64,000 bases of DNA from an uncultured Roseobacter sp. (GTDB lineage: Bacteria; Pseudomonadota; Alphaproteobacteria; Rhodobacterales; Rhodobacteraceae), in the NCBI RefSeq assembly GCF_947495275.1, contig NZ_CANLYL010000002.1, positions 186,001 through 250,000 on the forward strand. Direction: 5' to 3'. The notes below the pieces were generated by a model. That model was not told where the DNA came from, searched no databases, and saw nothing but the letters and a program-made list of their open reading frames with translations. A program made the translations under genes and the position numbers. Of the stretch, positions 44,679-53,945 are shown in pieces. Numbering within the stretch: the first letter of the stretch is position 1; every line of letters begins with the position of its first letter.

Positions 44679-45318
44679 GCTGTCAACAATCCGGAGGCAA
44701 AAAAGATTGCGGGAAGAAAAGCGGTCGCGGCGTCAAAAGCAAATCGAAGAGGCCGCTTATAAGCTGTTGGAAGTAAAGGGGTACAGTGGTACCTCGATGC
44801 TTGGCATTGCCAAAGAGGCGCGGGCGTCAAATGAAACGCTTTATAATTGGTATGGCGACAAACAGGGCCTGTTTCAGGCGCTTGTTACCCGGAACGCAGA
44901 AGAAGTGAAACGGCACCTCGAAGCCGAACTGGAGACCGATCATGATGCCCTGTCCATTCTCGGCACGCTTGGCCCGAAACTGCTCAGGCTGCTCACCGGT
45001 GATCGCGCCGTCGCCCTGAACCGCGCCGCTGCAGCGGACAGAACCGGTGAGTTGGGTGCGACACTGTCAAAGGCTGGCCGCGAAGCGGTTTTCCCTTTGC
45101 TGGAACAGGTTCTGCTTCGCGCGAGGCACGACGGCCAGCTTGCGTTTGAACATGCCGGCGAAGCTGTTGGTCTGTACCTCGATCTGTTGATTGGCGATCA
45201 ACAGATCCGACGCGTTATCGGCCGTCTGCCAAGTCCTTCGGAAGCCGTTTGCGAAGAACGCTCAGAACGTGCTTTAGGATACCTCCGCCAATTGCTTGGC
45301 CAACCGGACCCTTGTTAA
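44677..45318 (+). CDS. TetR-family transcriptional regulator
   Basis: 213 aa. N-terminal HTH residues 20-65: RQKQIEEAAYKLLEVKGYSG, TSMLGIAKEARASNETLYNW and YGDKQGLFQALV, the standard TetR form. The remaining helices form the ligand-binding domain; QQIRRVIGRLPSP is the typical C-terminal block. ATG 44677 overlaps the operator palindrome; a TTG at 44707 is another possible start. Followed 21 nt later by the chorismate mutase gene. Confidence 0.88.
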   Translation: MLSTIRRQKRLREEKRSRRQKQIEEAAYKLLEVKGYSGTSMLGIAKEARASNETLYNWYGDKQGLFQALVTRNAEEVKRHLEAELETDHDALSILGTLGPKLLRLLTGDRAVALNRAAAADRTGELGATLSKAGREAVFPLLEQVLLRARHDGQLAFEHAGEAVGLYLDLLIGDQQIRRVIGRLPSPSEAVCEERSERALGYLRQLLGQPDPC

Positions 45319-45339
45319 TAATCAGACTGGATAGTGCAT

Positions 45340-45642
45340 ATGGACGCTCTTTTACCCCCCGAAACCTGTCACTCAATGGCAGAGCTTCGCGTGCAGATCG
45401 ACGCTCTGGACGTCGAACTCATTGCGCTGCTGGTCGCCCGCAGCCATTATATAGATCGCGCCGTTGATCTTAAAAAAGCTGAAGGTTTACCCGCGAGAAT
45501 AACAGACCGCGTGGCGGAAGTTCTGGGTAAGGTCAGCGCAACGGCAACGGCAAAAGGGTTGGATCCCGAGCTTGCCCGCAAGCTTTGGGCAGAGCTCATT
45601 GAATGGTCCATTCAACGGGAAATCAGAGAACTGGGCGCGTAG
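45340..45642 (+). CDS. Stand-alone AroQ-type chorismate mutase
   Basis: 100 aa from ATG 45340. The all-helical AroQ fold with its key residues: the N-terminal ELRVQIDALDVELIALLVAR (Arg of R-x-x-I-D-x-x-D), the mid helix YIDRAVDLKKAEG (Lys), ARITDRVAEVL (Arg) and ELARKLWAELIEWSIQRE (Glu and Gln). It converts chorismate to prephenate for Phe/Tyr synthesis, or acts as an isochorismate-pyruvate lyase in siderophore routes (PchB type); sequence alone does not decide. Likely cotranscribed with the TetR gene. Confidence 0.85.
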   Translation: MDALLPPETCHSMAELRVQIDALDVELIALLVARSHYIDRAVDLKKAEGLPARITDRVAEVLGKVSATATAKGLDPELARKLWAELIEWSIQREIRELGA

Positions 45643-45988
45643 CATTGTGAGGCTTATTAGCCCGCCATTCCGCAAGCAGGCAGTCGTCTCGTCGCGGCGA
45701 TAGTCTCCTTCGCCGCGCACAATTTAAATTCGCAAATGTCTGGATTCTCTGCGTGCGAAGATGTGCCAGCGTCGCTTGCTCTGCCCATTCATTTCAATGT
45801 TCTCTTTGGGCAGTTTGCAGCCAAGCGATCGGGTGTATTCGAAGATCTGCGGATGAGGGCTCGTGGGGCATTTGTGCCCGATCAATGGCGGACTTGTTTA
45901 CCGAAACGCAAAATCGGTTTATCGTTTCGATATCTACAAGAAAAGTTTTTTGAAAATCGGTATCGGTTAAGGTCCGCATTGGAGAATA
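45643..45988. other. 345-nt intergenic stretch
   Basis: No gene. Near 45693-45712 GCGGCGATAGTCTCCTTCG resembles the truncated dispersed repeat (copy G), but is too short to be counted as a copy. Confidence 0.35.
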
Positions 45989-46510
45989 GTGATGCGACGA
46001 TATGTTATTCCTGCTGGCATTGTACTTCTTCTCTCGCTGTCCTTTTCGTGGTTTTGGTTATCAGGATCGAACGCCACGGCTGAACACGATGGCTGCGGAG
46101 GATTTCAATATGAAGGCGCCTGGTTCACTGTCAAAATCCCTCAGGGAATGGAAGTGGAGCCGTCCCGGACGTCATCGATCGATAAAGAAGCACTGTCCAT
46201 ATGGGTTCGCTCGGAGGATGGCCGTACCGAATTCTATCTCTATTCACCGCAATGGGGCGGCACACCCTATGATATTTTTTTAGGAGCGCTGGCCAAACGT
46301 GAATTGACCCAACGTGATACGCCCACCGATAATTTTACCGATCTGGAACTGACTTACAAAGATGCCATCGGACGATTTGAGATTTCACAATCATCTGATC
46401 CAGTCTCGCACCGAACTGTGGGGTATAGAACGAAGACCGGAGAACTTTCGCAAGAAACTCTCCAGAAATACGATTGTTTCAAGAATTCGATAAATCAATA
46501 TTCTGACTGA
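45989..46510 (+). CDS. Exported or membrane-anchored hypothetical protein
   Basis: 173 aa from GTG 45989 (an ATG follows at 45992). A single hydrophobic N-terminal segment (VIPAGIVLLLSLSFSWFWLS) anchors or exports the rest. The soluble part, FTVKIPQGMEVEPSRTSSID and SIWVRSEDGRTEFYLYSPQW, resembles small periplasmic domains of unknown role. Two Cys residues (DGCGGF, YDCFK) could pair. Located 15 nt upstream of the M15 peptidase gene and probably cotranscribed. Confidence 0.65.
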   Translation: MMRRYVIPAGIVLLLSLSFSWFWLSGSNATAEHDGCGGFQYEGAWFTVKIPQGMEVEPSRTSSIDKEALSIWVRSEDGRTEFYLYSPQWGGTPYDIFLGALAKRELTQRDTPTDNFTDLELTYKDAIGRFEISQSSDPVSHRTVGYRTKTGELSQETLQKYDCFKNSINQYSD

Positions 46511-46525
46511 GAGAGGTATATGGTC

Positions 46526-47404
46526 ATGGAACTACGCAAATCTGAAGCGAAGGCAATCCAGCGGGGGTTGAAGGACCTCGGTATCTACGCAGATGAGATT
46601 GACGGTGATTTGGGCGGAAACTCTCTGACGGCAGCAAATGCCTATCTGCTGGCAAATGATGCCCGCTTGCCGTCGGGATACAGCGCGTGGCCCAACAAGA
46701 GAAAATTTGTCGCCTGTATCCAAATGCTTTCAGCGGATGCGGGTTTTGATCCAGGTGTTATCGACGGTTGGCTGGGAACCGATACACGTAATGCCTCGAC
46801 GCTTTATATCCGTACGCTTGATGGGCTCGAGATCATCAACGTGTTCGAATCGGACCCCATCGACGTTAACCCAAATAACTGGCCCTCAGATAAAGCTTCC
46901 GATTTGAATGCGTTTTATGGGACTCCGCGCAAAAACAACAACTGCAGCGCCATTGAGCCAAGGATTGTGAAAGTTGATAGCCCGTGGAGGATGCCTCTTG
47001 ACTGGAATATGGCTCAATCGCGCAGCTTTTTTAAAGTTCACGAAATTGTTGCGCCATCACTGGAACGGATTCTGGCGGCGATCGAGGCAAGCTACTCTGA
47101 ATCCGAGGTGAATCAGCTTGGTCTGAACCGTTTTTCGGGAGATTACGTGTGCCGCAAGATTACAGGAGGCACACGGATGTCGACCCATGCTTACGGCATC
47201 GCAATTGATTTTTATGGATCAAAGAATGAGTTGAAGCGCACAACACATGACACGCCGCCTCCGACCTTGGCGCATGCTGATTGCCAAGCCTTTTGGGAAG
47301 CATTCGAAAACGAGGGTTGGTACTCATTGGGACGCGCGCAGAACTACGACTGGATGCACGTCCAGGCAGCGAAGGGCAGAGCGTCCAGGTTCTATAGTCA
47401 CTAA
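46526..47404 (+). CDS. M15-type peptidoglycan peptidase with peptidoglycan-binding N-terminus
   Basis: About 292 aa from ATG 46526 (GAGAGG about 9 nt upstream; ATG 46520 would sit too close). N-terminal half: two peptidoglycan-binding-like repeats (AIQRGLKDLGIYADEIDGDL, KFVACIQMLSADAGFDPGVI). C-terminal half: the M15 metal site, S-x-H-x-x-G-x-A-x-D in STHAYGIAIDFYG and the final His in YDWMHVQA. It cuts peptide cross-links of the cell wall, like VanY or phage endolysins. No signal peptide is visible, so export may need phage-type lysis or an unusual route. Preceded by an exported unknown protein. Confidence 0.8.
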   Translation: MELRKSEAKAIQRGLKDLGIYADEIDGDLGGNSLTAANAYLLANDARLPSGYSAWPNKRKFVACIQMLSADAGFDPGVIDGWLGTDTRNASTLYIRTLDGLEIINVFESDPIDVNPNNWPSDKASDLNAFYGTPRKNNNCSAIEPRIVKVDSPWRMPLDWNMAQSRSFFKVHEIVAPSLERILAAIEASYSESEVNQLGLNRFSGDYVCRKITGGTRMSTHAYGIAIDFYGSKNELKRTTHDTPPPTLAHADCQAFWEAFENEGWYSLGRAQNYDWMHVQAAKGRASRFYSH

Positions 47405-47512
47405 ACGGGCTGGCGACGGGTTACAAAGCGGCACGGTCACAAAAGGGCTGACGGCAAAGGTGTTGGCCGCGCTGTTGAATGGGCGGATTTCTCTGAGACC
47501 AAATCAAACGCT

Positions 47513-50500
47513 TTAATGAAAATCCCGGCTCGGGAACAGTCGTTTGGCTTGGTCGCGTGGGTGCATGGCGCGCGCGGGGTGGCGGGATTTTTTGGGGGTA
47601 TCGTCTGCCCGAGACCCTTCGGTGGTGAGAGCCTCCGGCATTGGGTGGCCCAACTCATAAAGCTTGTGGGACATGTCGCGAATATCTTGCGCTATCAGAT
47701 GCACAACAATGCCTTCGCGTTGCAGATAGCCCCGGACATGCAGCAATCGTGCACCCATCACGATGCGGCGGAACCGCTCATAGACTTTGGGCCAGACAAC
47801 CACATTGCTGACCCCTGTTTCATCCTCGAGCGTCAGAAAGATCACGCCTGATGCGGTGCCGGGGCGTTGGCGGGTGATGACAAGCCCACAGATCGTATAT
47901 TGCCCCAGGGGTACATTCATGAGCGCATTGTGAGGGGTGAGCCCCGCAATGCCGGGCCGCAATAATTCCATCGGATGGGCGCGCAGTGAAAGACGGGTGG
48001 AGACGTAATCTTCGACCACCTCTTCGCCCAAATGCATGGTGGGCAAGGTGATCTGCGGCTCATGAATGTTTTCTCCGTCAATCGGATCATTAAAAAGTGG
48101 CAGAGGCTTTTGGCTGCGGATGGCCTGAACCTGCCACAGAGCATCACGGCGCGTGAGGCCCATGTCGCAAAATGCATCCGCTTCGGCCAACCGTGTCAGC
48201 ACATCGGGGCGCAGGCCTGCCCGTAGCCATAGCGCCTCTGGATTGGGATACCCATTGCCCCGCGCGGTAATAATCCGACCAGCATCTTCTTCTTTGAAAC
48301 CCTTGATCTGACGAAAACCCAGACGCAGCGCCAATGCGCCATCGGGGCGGCGTTCAAGGGTGTTATTCCACTCTGACCGGTTGACGCATATGGGGCGTGT
48401 TTCAACGTTATGTTCTCGCGCGTCGCGCACGATCTGGGCGGGGGCATAAAATCCCATGGGTTGGGAATTGAGGAGCGCACAGGCAAAGACAGCCGGATGA
48501 TGGCATTTTAACCAGGCCGAGACATATGCGAGCATGGCAAAGGCGGCGGCGTGGCTCTCTGGAAAGCCGTAATCTGCAAAGCCTTCGATCTGGGAAAAGC
48601 AGCGTTCTGTCAGCTCAAGGCCATACCCATTACCAAGCATGCCATTGATGAATTTTTCGCGAAAAATGCCAATTGTACCCATGCGTCGAAATGAGGCCAG
48701 TGACCTGCGCAGGTGATCGGCTTCTTCGGCGGAGAATCCGGCCCCAACCACGGCAATCTGCATGGCCTGTTCCTGAAACAGGGGCACGCCAAGCGTGCGT
48801 TTTGTAACCTCCTCCAAGGCTGGGCCAAAGGGTTCCGGCTTTTCCAGCCCCTGACGGCGTTTAATATAAGGCTGCACCATGCCGCCTTGAATTGGGCCAG
48901 GGCGCACAATCGCGACCTCGATCACGAGATCATAGAAAGTCCGGGGTTTCATCCGGGGCAGGAAATTCATCTGGGCCCGGCTTTCCACCTGGAAAACCCC
49001 TACCGCATCGGCCACACAGAGCATATCGTAAGTGGCTTTGTCCTCCTGCGGGATTGTCGCGATACTTTGGGTTTGCCCTTCGTATTCCTGTAACAAGTCG
49101 AACGCTTTTTGCAGGCAGGTCAGCATCCCCAGCCCCAGCACATCGACCTTCAAAATACCCAAAGCGTCGATATCATCCTTATCCCATTCGATGACCGTAC
49201 GGTCCTCCATCGCGGCATTTGATATCGGGGACAGTTCATCCAGACGCCCGCGTGTGATAACAAAGCCGCCAACATGCTGTGACAGATGCCGGGGGAAGCC
49301 GATGATCTCAGCAATCAGGTTGATGGTTTGCATCAATCGGCGATCTTCCGGATCAAGGCCAAGCTCGCGGATGCGATCCAAATCGACACCACCATTGGTC
49401 ATGCCCCATATCTGGCTAGAGAGGCCGGCAGTCACATCCTGGCTCAACCCCATGACTTTGCCCACTTCGCGGATAGCCGCCCGCGTGCGAAAATGGATCA
49501 CCGTCGCGCAAAGCCCGGCGCGGTCGCGGCCGTATTTTTCGTAAATCCACTGGATTACCTCTTCACGCCTCTCATGTTCGAAATCGACATCAATATCGGG
49601 CGGTTCTCCACGATATTTCGAGATAAACCGTTCAAACACCATCGAGATCATATCCGGCCCGACATCGGTGATGCCCAGGAGATAGCACAGGATCGAATTG
49701 GCTGCCGATCCGCGCCCTTGGCACAGAATATTTTTTGACTTGGCGAATTGCACTATGTCATGGACGGTCAGGAAATAGGCCGGGAAGTTCAAATCCCGGA
49801 CCACGGCCAACTCTTTTTCCATGAGCTGAATTGCCCGGGCGGGCGGGCCTTCAGGGTAGCGGCGCGTCAACCCTTCGCGGGCCAGTCGGTTCAGCCGGAC
49901 CTGAGGCGTTTCGCCCTCAACCTCTTCGTGGGGATATTCATAAGATAATTCGCCCAGATCGAAGCTGCATTTGTCGGCAATCTCCAATGTGCGGCGTATG
50001 GCACCCAGATGATTGCGAAACAATCGCGCCATATCCCGGCCCGCCTTGATCCGGCGCTCGCCATTGGGCAGGGCCCGGGTGCCGATCTGATCAATGGTGA
50101 TACGTTCGCGCATGCAGGTCAGAACATCAGCCAGCTGTTTGCGGCTGGCCCGGTGCATCAGCACATCGCCAACCGCGACCATCGGGGCGCATGCCTTTTG
50201 CGCGGCTTTGGCGCAGGCCGTCAGATAGGCCTGATCACTGCCGTTATAGCGGGGGGCGGCTCCGAGAAAGACGCAATTGGGAAAGCGCCGCCGCAATGCC
50301 TGGATTTCCGGCACGGCCTCTTTTAGTTGTCTTTGCGGTAGGGCGATTAAAGTCATTCCCTTGCAGGTGAGAAACATATCCTTGGTATAAAGCTCACAAT
50401 CACCTTTTTCCGCACGGAGCTTGCCCAATGTCAGCAGGCGGGTCAGGCGCTGGTAGGCTGGTCGATCGCGGGGCAGGGCGATCCACTCCACTGAACTGTC

Positions 50501-50896
50501 GCGCAGGACCAGACGGCACCCGATGATCAGTTTGGGCAATGTTGCGAGGGGCGGTTTTGCAAGGGTTTCCCCCGGTCCCATCTCTTGCCGGGAGGAGGAA
50601 TCCACACGCTGCTGAGAACGGATTTTCAGCGCTTCCGTGGTCGCGCGTTTCAGTTCTTTCAGTGCCGTCCATGCCCGCACGACACCCGCCAATGAATTGC
50701 GATCCGTGATGGCAATCGCAGAGAGCCCCAGTTCAGCGGCGCGCACCACCAGCTCCTCAGGGTGTGAAGCCCCGGTGAGAAAGGTGAAATTACTGGTGAC
50801 GCAAAGTTCGGCGTAGTCTTGCCTGTGCATCCGCATATCCAGCAGATCCCGGCGAAATGCCTCGACGGGACGATGGGTGCGATTGACCTCGATCAC
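47513..50896 (-). CDS. dnaE2: Error-prone DNA polymerase III alpha subunit, DnaE2
   Basis: 1127 aa. The start is taken as GTG 50896, whose GTGA overlaps the imuB stop; upstream residues in the frame are shadow. N-terminal PHP domain (YAELCVTSNFTFLTGASHPE), palm with the catalytic Asp pair in EPPDIDVDFEHERREEVIQW, and QGRGSAANSILCYLLG. The C-terminal OB fold (GVSNVVVWPKVYERFRRIVM) and the final KSRHPARAMHPRDQAK tail are as in DnaE2. It copies past lesions as part of the ImuA-ImuB-DnaE2 mutasome induced by DNA damage. Complete and apparently intact. Confidence 0.95.
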   Translation of the reverse strand: MIEVNRTHRPVEAFRRDLLDMRMHRQDYAELCVTSNFTFLTGASHPEELVVRAAELGLSAIAITDRNSLAGVVRAWTALKELKRATTEALKIRSQQRVDSSSRQEMGPGETLAKPPLATLPKLIIGCRLVLRDSSVEWIALPRDRPAYQRLTRLLTLGKLRAEKGDCELYTKDMFLTCKGMTLIALPQRQLKEAVPEIQALRRRFPNCVFLGAAPRYNGSDQAYLTACAKAAQKACAPMVAVGDVLMHRASRKQLADVLTCMRERITIDQIGTRALPNGERRIKAGRDMARLFRNHLGAIRRTLEIADKCSFDLGELSYEYPHEEVEGETPQVRLNRLAREGLTRRYPEGPPARAIQLMEKELAVVRDLNFPAYFLTVHDIVQFAKSKNILCQGRGSAANSILCYLLGITDVGPDMISMVFERFISKYRGEPPDIDVDFEHERREEVIQWIYEKYGRDRAGLCATVIHFRTRAAIREVGKVMGLSQDVTAGLSSQIWGMTNGGVDLDRIRELGLDPEDRRLMQTINLIAEIIGFPRHLSQHVGGFVITRGRLDELSPISNAAMEDRTVIEWDKDDIDALGILKVDVLGLGMLTCLQKAFDLLQEYEGQTQSIATIPQEDKATYDMLCVADAVGVFQVESRAQMNFLPRMKPRTFYDLVIEVAIVRPGPIQGGMVQPYIKRRQGLEKPEPFGPALEEVTKRTLGVPLFQEQAMQIAVVGAGFSAEEADHLRRSLASFRRMGTIGIFREKFINGMLGNGYGLELTERCFSQIEGFADYGFPESHAAAFAMLAYVSAWLKCHHPAVFACALLNSQPMGFYAPAQIVRDAREHNVETRPICVNRSEWNNTLERRPDGALALRLGFRQIKGFKEEDAGRIITARGNGYPNPEALWLRAGLRPDVLTRLAEADAFCDMGLTRRDALWQVQAIRSQKPLPLFNDPIDGENIHEPQITLPTMHLGEEVVEDYVSTRLSLRAHPMELLRPGIAGLTPHNALMNVPLGQYTICGLVITRQRPGTASGVIFLTLEDETGVSNVVVWPKVYERFRRIVMGARLLHVRGYLQREGIVVHLIAQDIRDMSHKLYELGHPMPEALTTEGSRADDTPKKSRHPARAMHPRDQAKRLFPSRDFH

Positions 50897-52371
50897 GGGA
50901 ATTCCCCCTGCACGAACCATCCGGGATTTTGCGGCGTGTAAAACAGCCAGAGCCGCCGTCCCTGTATGGTATCCACCCGCCAGTAATCGCGCAGGCCTGA
51001 CCGCCAGCTGTCGTCTTCTAGCCACCATTCGGGGGCAATGCGTTCAGGGCCGGTGGCGCGGCCCGTGGTCAGAAACATGCGCCGCCAGCGAAACCGTTCT
51101 GGCGGGTGCGGGCCACTGGCTGCGATTGGTTCGGGTGGAAACAGGCAAAGGGGCCGTGGGTTTGGGGAGGCCCAGCCGCTTTGCGGTTCACAGTAGGCGG
51201 CAGGCGCAATGATGAAGCTGCGTTCCGGGATATGGCTGTCAGCGGGAAGGAACCGTTGAATATTCTCCAGGCCGATCCTTGTGCCAAGGCGGGAAATCAG
51301 ATCATCCAATTGATCTTTTCCGCGTTCTAGGGTGTGGCTGATCTGGCGCACGGGCAGAGCTTCGACCTGTGTTGCTTCCAGTCGCAACTGATCAATGCCA
51401 AAGCCTGCATCTACTCCGGCCAATCCCCGTTCAAACAGCGGCAAGATGCGATGAGGATCGCGCAAAGGGCGGGCCAGACGCAATTCGACTTCCTGTTGGT
51501 CCTGATCAACCCGGCGCAGGGTGACGGCAAGCACCCGCGCGCCCATTTCCTGAGCCTTCAGTTTGGCGCAAAGCTGGATCAGCAGCCGCTCGGTCCCTGC
51601 CATCACGTCGCTGACAAGGCCAATAGGGTCCGGCAATGTCATGCGCACCCCGTAATGCGGCGGATCAGCCAGCGGCATGATTTCTTCGGGCTGTTGCCCC
51701 AAAGCCTGATCCAGCCGCATCAGCACATCAGGCCCGAAACGGCGGGTCAGAGGGGCACGCGGCGCGGCGGCAAGATCGCCAATCTTGCGCAGTCCCAGCC
51801 AGGCCAACGCCACTGATGTTTTCTCATCCAGCCGTAAGGCTACAACAGGGAGGGTTTGCAGCGCTGGCAGCATTTCCCCGGGGGATGCCACCCCTTCGCC
51901 ATGATGCGCCAATGCCCAGGCCGCCCCGCGTGTGTCTGCCAAACCGATCTGCACTGACAGGCCCGCGCGCATCAGGCGTGCGCGCATATCGCACAGCATG
52001 CCTTCTTCGCCGCCAAAGATATGAGCAGACCCGCTGACATCCAGCACCAGCCCATCCTGACCCTCCAACCCGACCCAAGGGCAGTACCGCATGGCCCAGC
52101 GGCGCAGAATCTGCAAAAATCGCTGGTCTTGCGGAAGATCAGCAGGTGCCGTTTGCAAGTCGGGACAAAATGCGCGGGCATCGGAATAGGGCATGCCCTG
52201 ATGCAAACCCTGCTGTGTGGCTTCTGCGTTGAGGCAATAGAGACGGTTGGCGTTGTTCTGTTTTATCGTCAAGGCAAAGGGACCATCCAGCGGATAGCGC
52301 CGCAGAACCCGGTTACTTGCCAGCCGGGGAAACCATAATGAGACGACGCGACGTTGCATCCCATCGAACAT
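50893..52371 (-). CDS. imuB: ImuB, Y-family polymerase-like mutasome hub
   Basis: 492 aa from ATG 52371 (AGGAG 7 nt upstream). Y-family palm/finger fold (RVVSLWFPRLASNRVLRRYP, DGLVLDVSGSAHIFGGEEGM), thumb HhH (LAWLGLRKIGDLAAAPRAPL), little finger. The acidic metal-binding residues of active Y polymerases are absent: LWFPRL stands where DxDCFYA is normal. So it is a catalytically dead adaptor that binds the beta clamp and DnaE2. The C-terminal block PEWWLEDDSWRSGLRDYWRV is specific to ImuB. Overlaps imuA by 59 nt and dnaE2 by 4. Confidence 0.93.
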   Translation of the reverse strand: MFDGMQRRVVSLWFPRLASNRVLRRYPLDGPFALTIKQNNANRLYCLNAEATQQGLHQGMPYSDARAFCPDLQTAPADLPQDQRFLQILRRWAMRYCPWVGLEGQDGLVLDVSGSAHIFGGEEGMLCDMRARLMRAGLSVQIGLADTRGAAWALAHHGEGVASPGEMLPALQTLPVVALRLDEKTSVALAWLGLRKIGDLAAAPRAPLTRRFGPDVLMRLDQALGQQPEEIMPLADPPHYGVRMTLPDPIGLVSDVMAGTERLLIQLCAKLKAQEMGARVLAVTLRRVDQDQQEVELRLARPLRDPHRILPLFERGLAGVDAGFGIDQLRLEATQVEALPVRQISHTLERGKDQLDDLISRLGTRIGLENIQRFLPADSHIPERSFIIAPAAYCEPQSGWASPNPRPLCLFPPEPIAASGPHPPERFRWRRMFLTTGRATGPERIAPEWWLEDDSWRSGLRDYWRVDTIQGRRLWLFYTPQNPGWFVQGEFP

Positions 52372-52867
52372 GCCAAGCTCCTAATGTTCCCGATTTGTTC
52401 TTAATAAGCTCCCATTTTTGCAGTGTCGAGTCTCCGTGCCCAAATACGGGTGCACAGCGCCAGCGCGTTTCAGCGGCATTGCTCCCCATACCTTCGGGAA
52501 TAATAGCCAGGCCGGTGGATTTTCCATCACGCGCCGCAAGTTGCAAGCGTCTCCCCTCCGTCAGCCCCAAAGGCTTGTTCAGGCTCACCACGACCAGCGA
52601 AACAGCCCCTGCGCGGAGCGCCTCTTCGGTAACGGCAAGACTTTGTATTTCGTCCTTTGTGTTGCAGAATATCAATTCCGATGGGGCAATGAAGTCTGTG
52701 AAACCATTCGGGTTGATCAGAGTGAGGTCCCGCCTTCCGCGCACCCACATACACACGCCCCCAAGTCGCGCCGCCAGCACGAAGGCGTAAGTATATGCGC
52801 CAGGTCCGCAAACCTCATGCATGCGGGCCTTAGAAGGCGGGAAAAACCGTGGGTCGGGATCGTGCAT
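52313..52867 (-). CDS. imuA: ImuA-like protein
   Basis: About 184 aa from ATG 52867. The region GAYTYAFVLAARLGGVCMWV, ELIFCNTKDEIQSLAVTEEA and LRAGAVSLVVVSLNKPLGLT, ending WHVRWDATSRRLIMVSPAGK, corresponds to the RecA-like fold of ImuA. No Walker A motif is left, as in the short ImuA proteins of this group. ImuA is thought to link the mutasome to RecA. First gene of the cassette; the start codon is uncertain because no ribosome site stands out. Confidence 0.82.
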   Translation of the reverse strand: MHDPDPRFFPPSKARMHEVCGPGAYTYAFVLAARLGGVCMWVRGRRDLTLINPNGFTDFIAPSELIFCNTKDEIQSLAVTEEALRAGAVSLVVVSLNKPLGLTEGRRLQLAARDGKSTGLAIIPEGMGSNAAETRWRCAPVFGHGDSTLQKWELIKNKSGTLGAWHVRWDATSRRLIMVSPAGK

Positions 52868-53110
52868 AAGCAAACTTTAGCACCTGATGATAGCATTGGA
52901 AAACGCTTGCGTGCCATATTCGAACTCCTTGTTGTTCGTTGGGTCACCGCGATGATTTTTGAGCTGGCGGGAGGGTGTCAAATTGGGGGTCTTGGACGCG
53001 GAAAACAAAAGCTGTGCAGCCGGGTACTTGCTAGATGCTTCGTTGGAACTTGGGTCGCGGAACCGTCATTCGCGCTGACAACGGGTTTGAGAGTGTCGAC
53101 GTTTGAATGA

Positions 53111-53926
53111 TCAAAGGAAGTCCACCAACTGTTGTCTGGTCGCATCGGGATCTTCCAACTGGGGCATGTGGCCAACACCGCGCAGCGCTGCAAACTCGGC
53201 ATGTCCCACGGCCTTGTGCAGTGCTTTGCCGCGGTCAATTGGAATCCAGGGATCGTCTTCGCCCCAAATGATCTTGGTTGCGCACCGAATCTCGCCGAAA
53301 TGGGGTTCGATCTCGGCGGTATATGCCTCATCTGCCTGAGCGAACTGTCGATAAAAACTGGTTGCGCCGTCTTCGGTCAACCATGGCGCGACGAGATGAT
53401 CAAAGTCGATTCGATCAATTTCAGTGGCGAAAGCACCCTTTATATAGGCTTCGACAATGGCGCGATGGATGTGCGGTGGGAGGTTTTGAAACGCTTCGAC
53501 ATGCTTGCCGACATGGTCAAAGAAGGCTGATCCCCAAGGGCGCATCGCGACAACGTTCATCAATACGAAGCGCTGAAATTTGCAGCCCAGCAGCAAGTGC
53601 GCTCTGAGTGTCGTGGCACCGCCAAAATCATGGGCTACCACCCTCGGCATTGTCAGATCCCAGTGCGCCAGCATTTCGGCAAAAACCTCGCCTTGCACAT
53701 CGAGAGAGGTCCGTTGCTCAACAGGTTTTTCCGACTGGCCGTATCCGGGCATATCGTACCAGTGCACTCTGAACTGCCGGGCCAGTGGCGGGATCAAGCG
53801 GTGCCACGAATAGGATGACCACGGCCATCCATGGGCGAGCACGAGATCGGGCCCATCGCCAGCCCGACCTGCGGCAACCAGACCGGCGGACGTTTTGAAA
53901 GTCTCATTCAATGTCCATTCGGCCAC
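53111..53926 (-). CDS. Alpha/beta hydrolase, dehalogenase-like
   Basis: About 271 aa from GTG 53926, preceded by GAGGAGAAAAC. Alpha/beta fold: DLVLAHGWPWSSYSWHRLIP (oxyanion HGW), nucleophile elbow VVAHDFGGATTL with Asp instead of Ser, acid in IIWGEDDPWIPI and His in RGVGHMPQLE. An Asp nucleophile in HDFGG is found in haloacetate/haloalkane dehalogenases and epoxide hydrolases, so it likely opens C-halogen or epoxide bonds. Last gene of a leftward group RidA, LysE, hydrolase. Confidence 0.85.
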   Translation of the reverse strand: MAEWTLNETFKTSAGLVAAGRAGDGPDLVLAHGWPWSSYSWHRLIPPLARQFRVHWYDMPGYGQSEKPVEQRTSLDVQGEVFAEMLAHWDLTMPRVVAHDFGGATTLRAHLLLGCKFQRFVLMNVVAMRPWGSAFFDHVGKHVEAFQNLPPHIHRAIVEAYIKGAFATEIDRIDFDHLVAPWLTEDGATSFYRQFAQADEAYTAEIEPHFGEIRCATKIIWGEDDPWIPIDRGKALHKAVGHAEFAALRGVGHMPQLEDPDATRQQLVDFL

Positions 53927-53945
53927 GTTTTCTCCTCTCAAACCA

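Noticed and set aside
45693-45712. Eighth copy of the dispersed repeat
   Set aside because: Only about 15 bases match and the ordered core is missing.
52922-52937. LexA-like box upstream of imuA (GAAC ... GTTC)
   Set aside because: The spacing is 8 and the arms are inverted, while the alphaproteobacterial LexA box is the direct repeat GTTC-N7-GTTC. Induction is plausible from gene function but this site does not support it.
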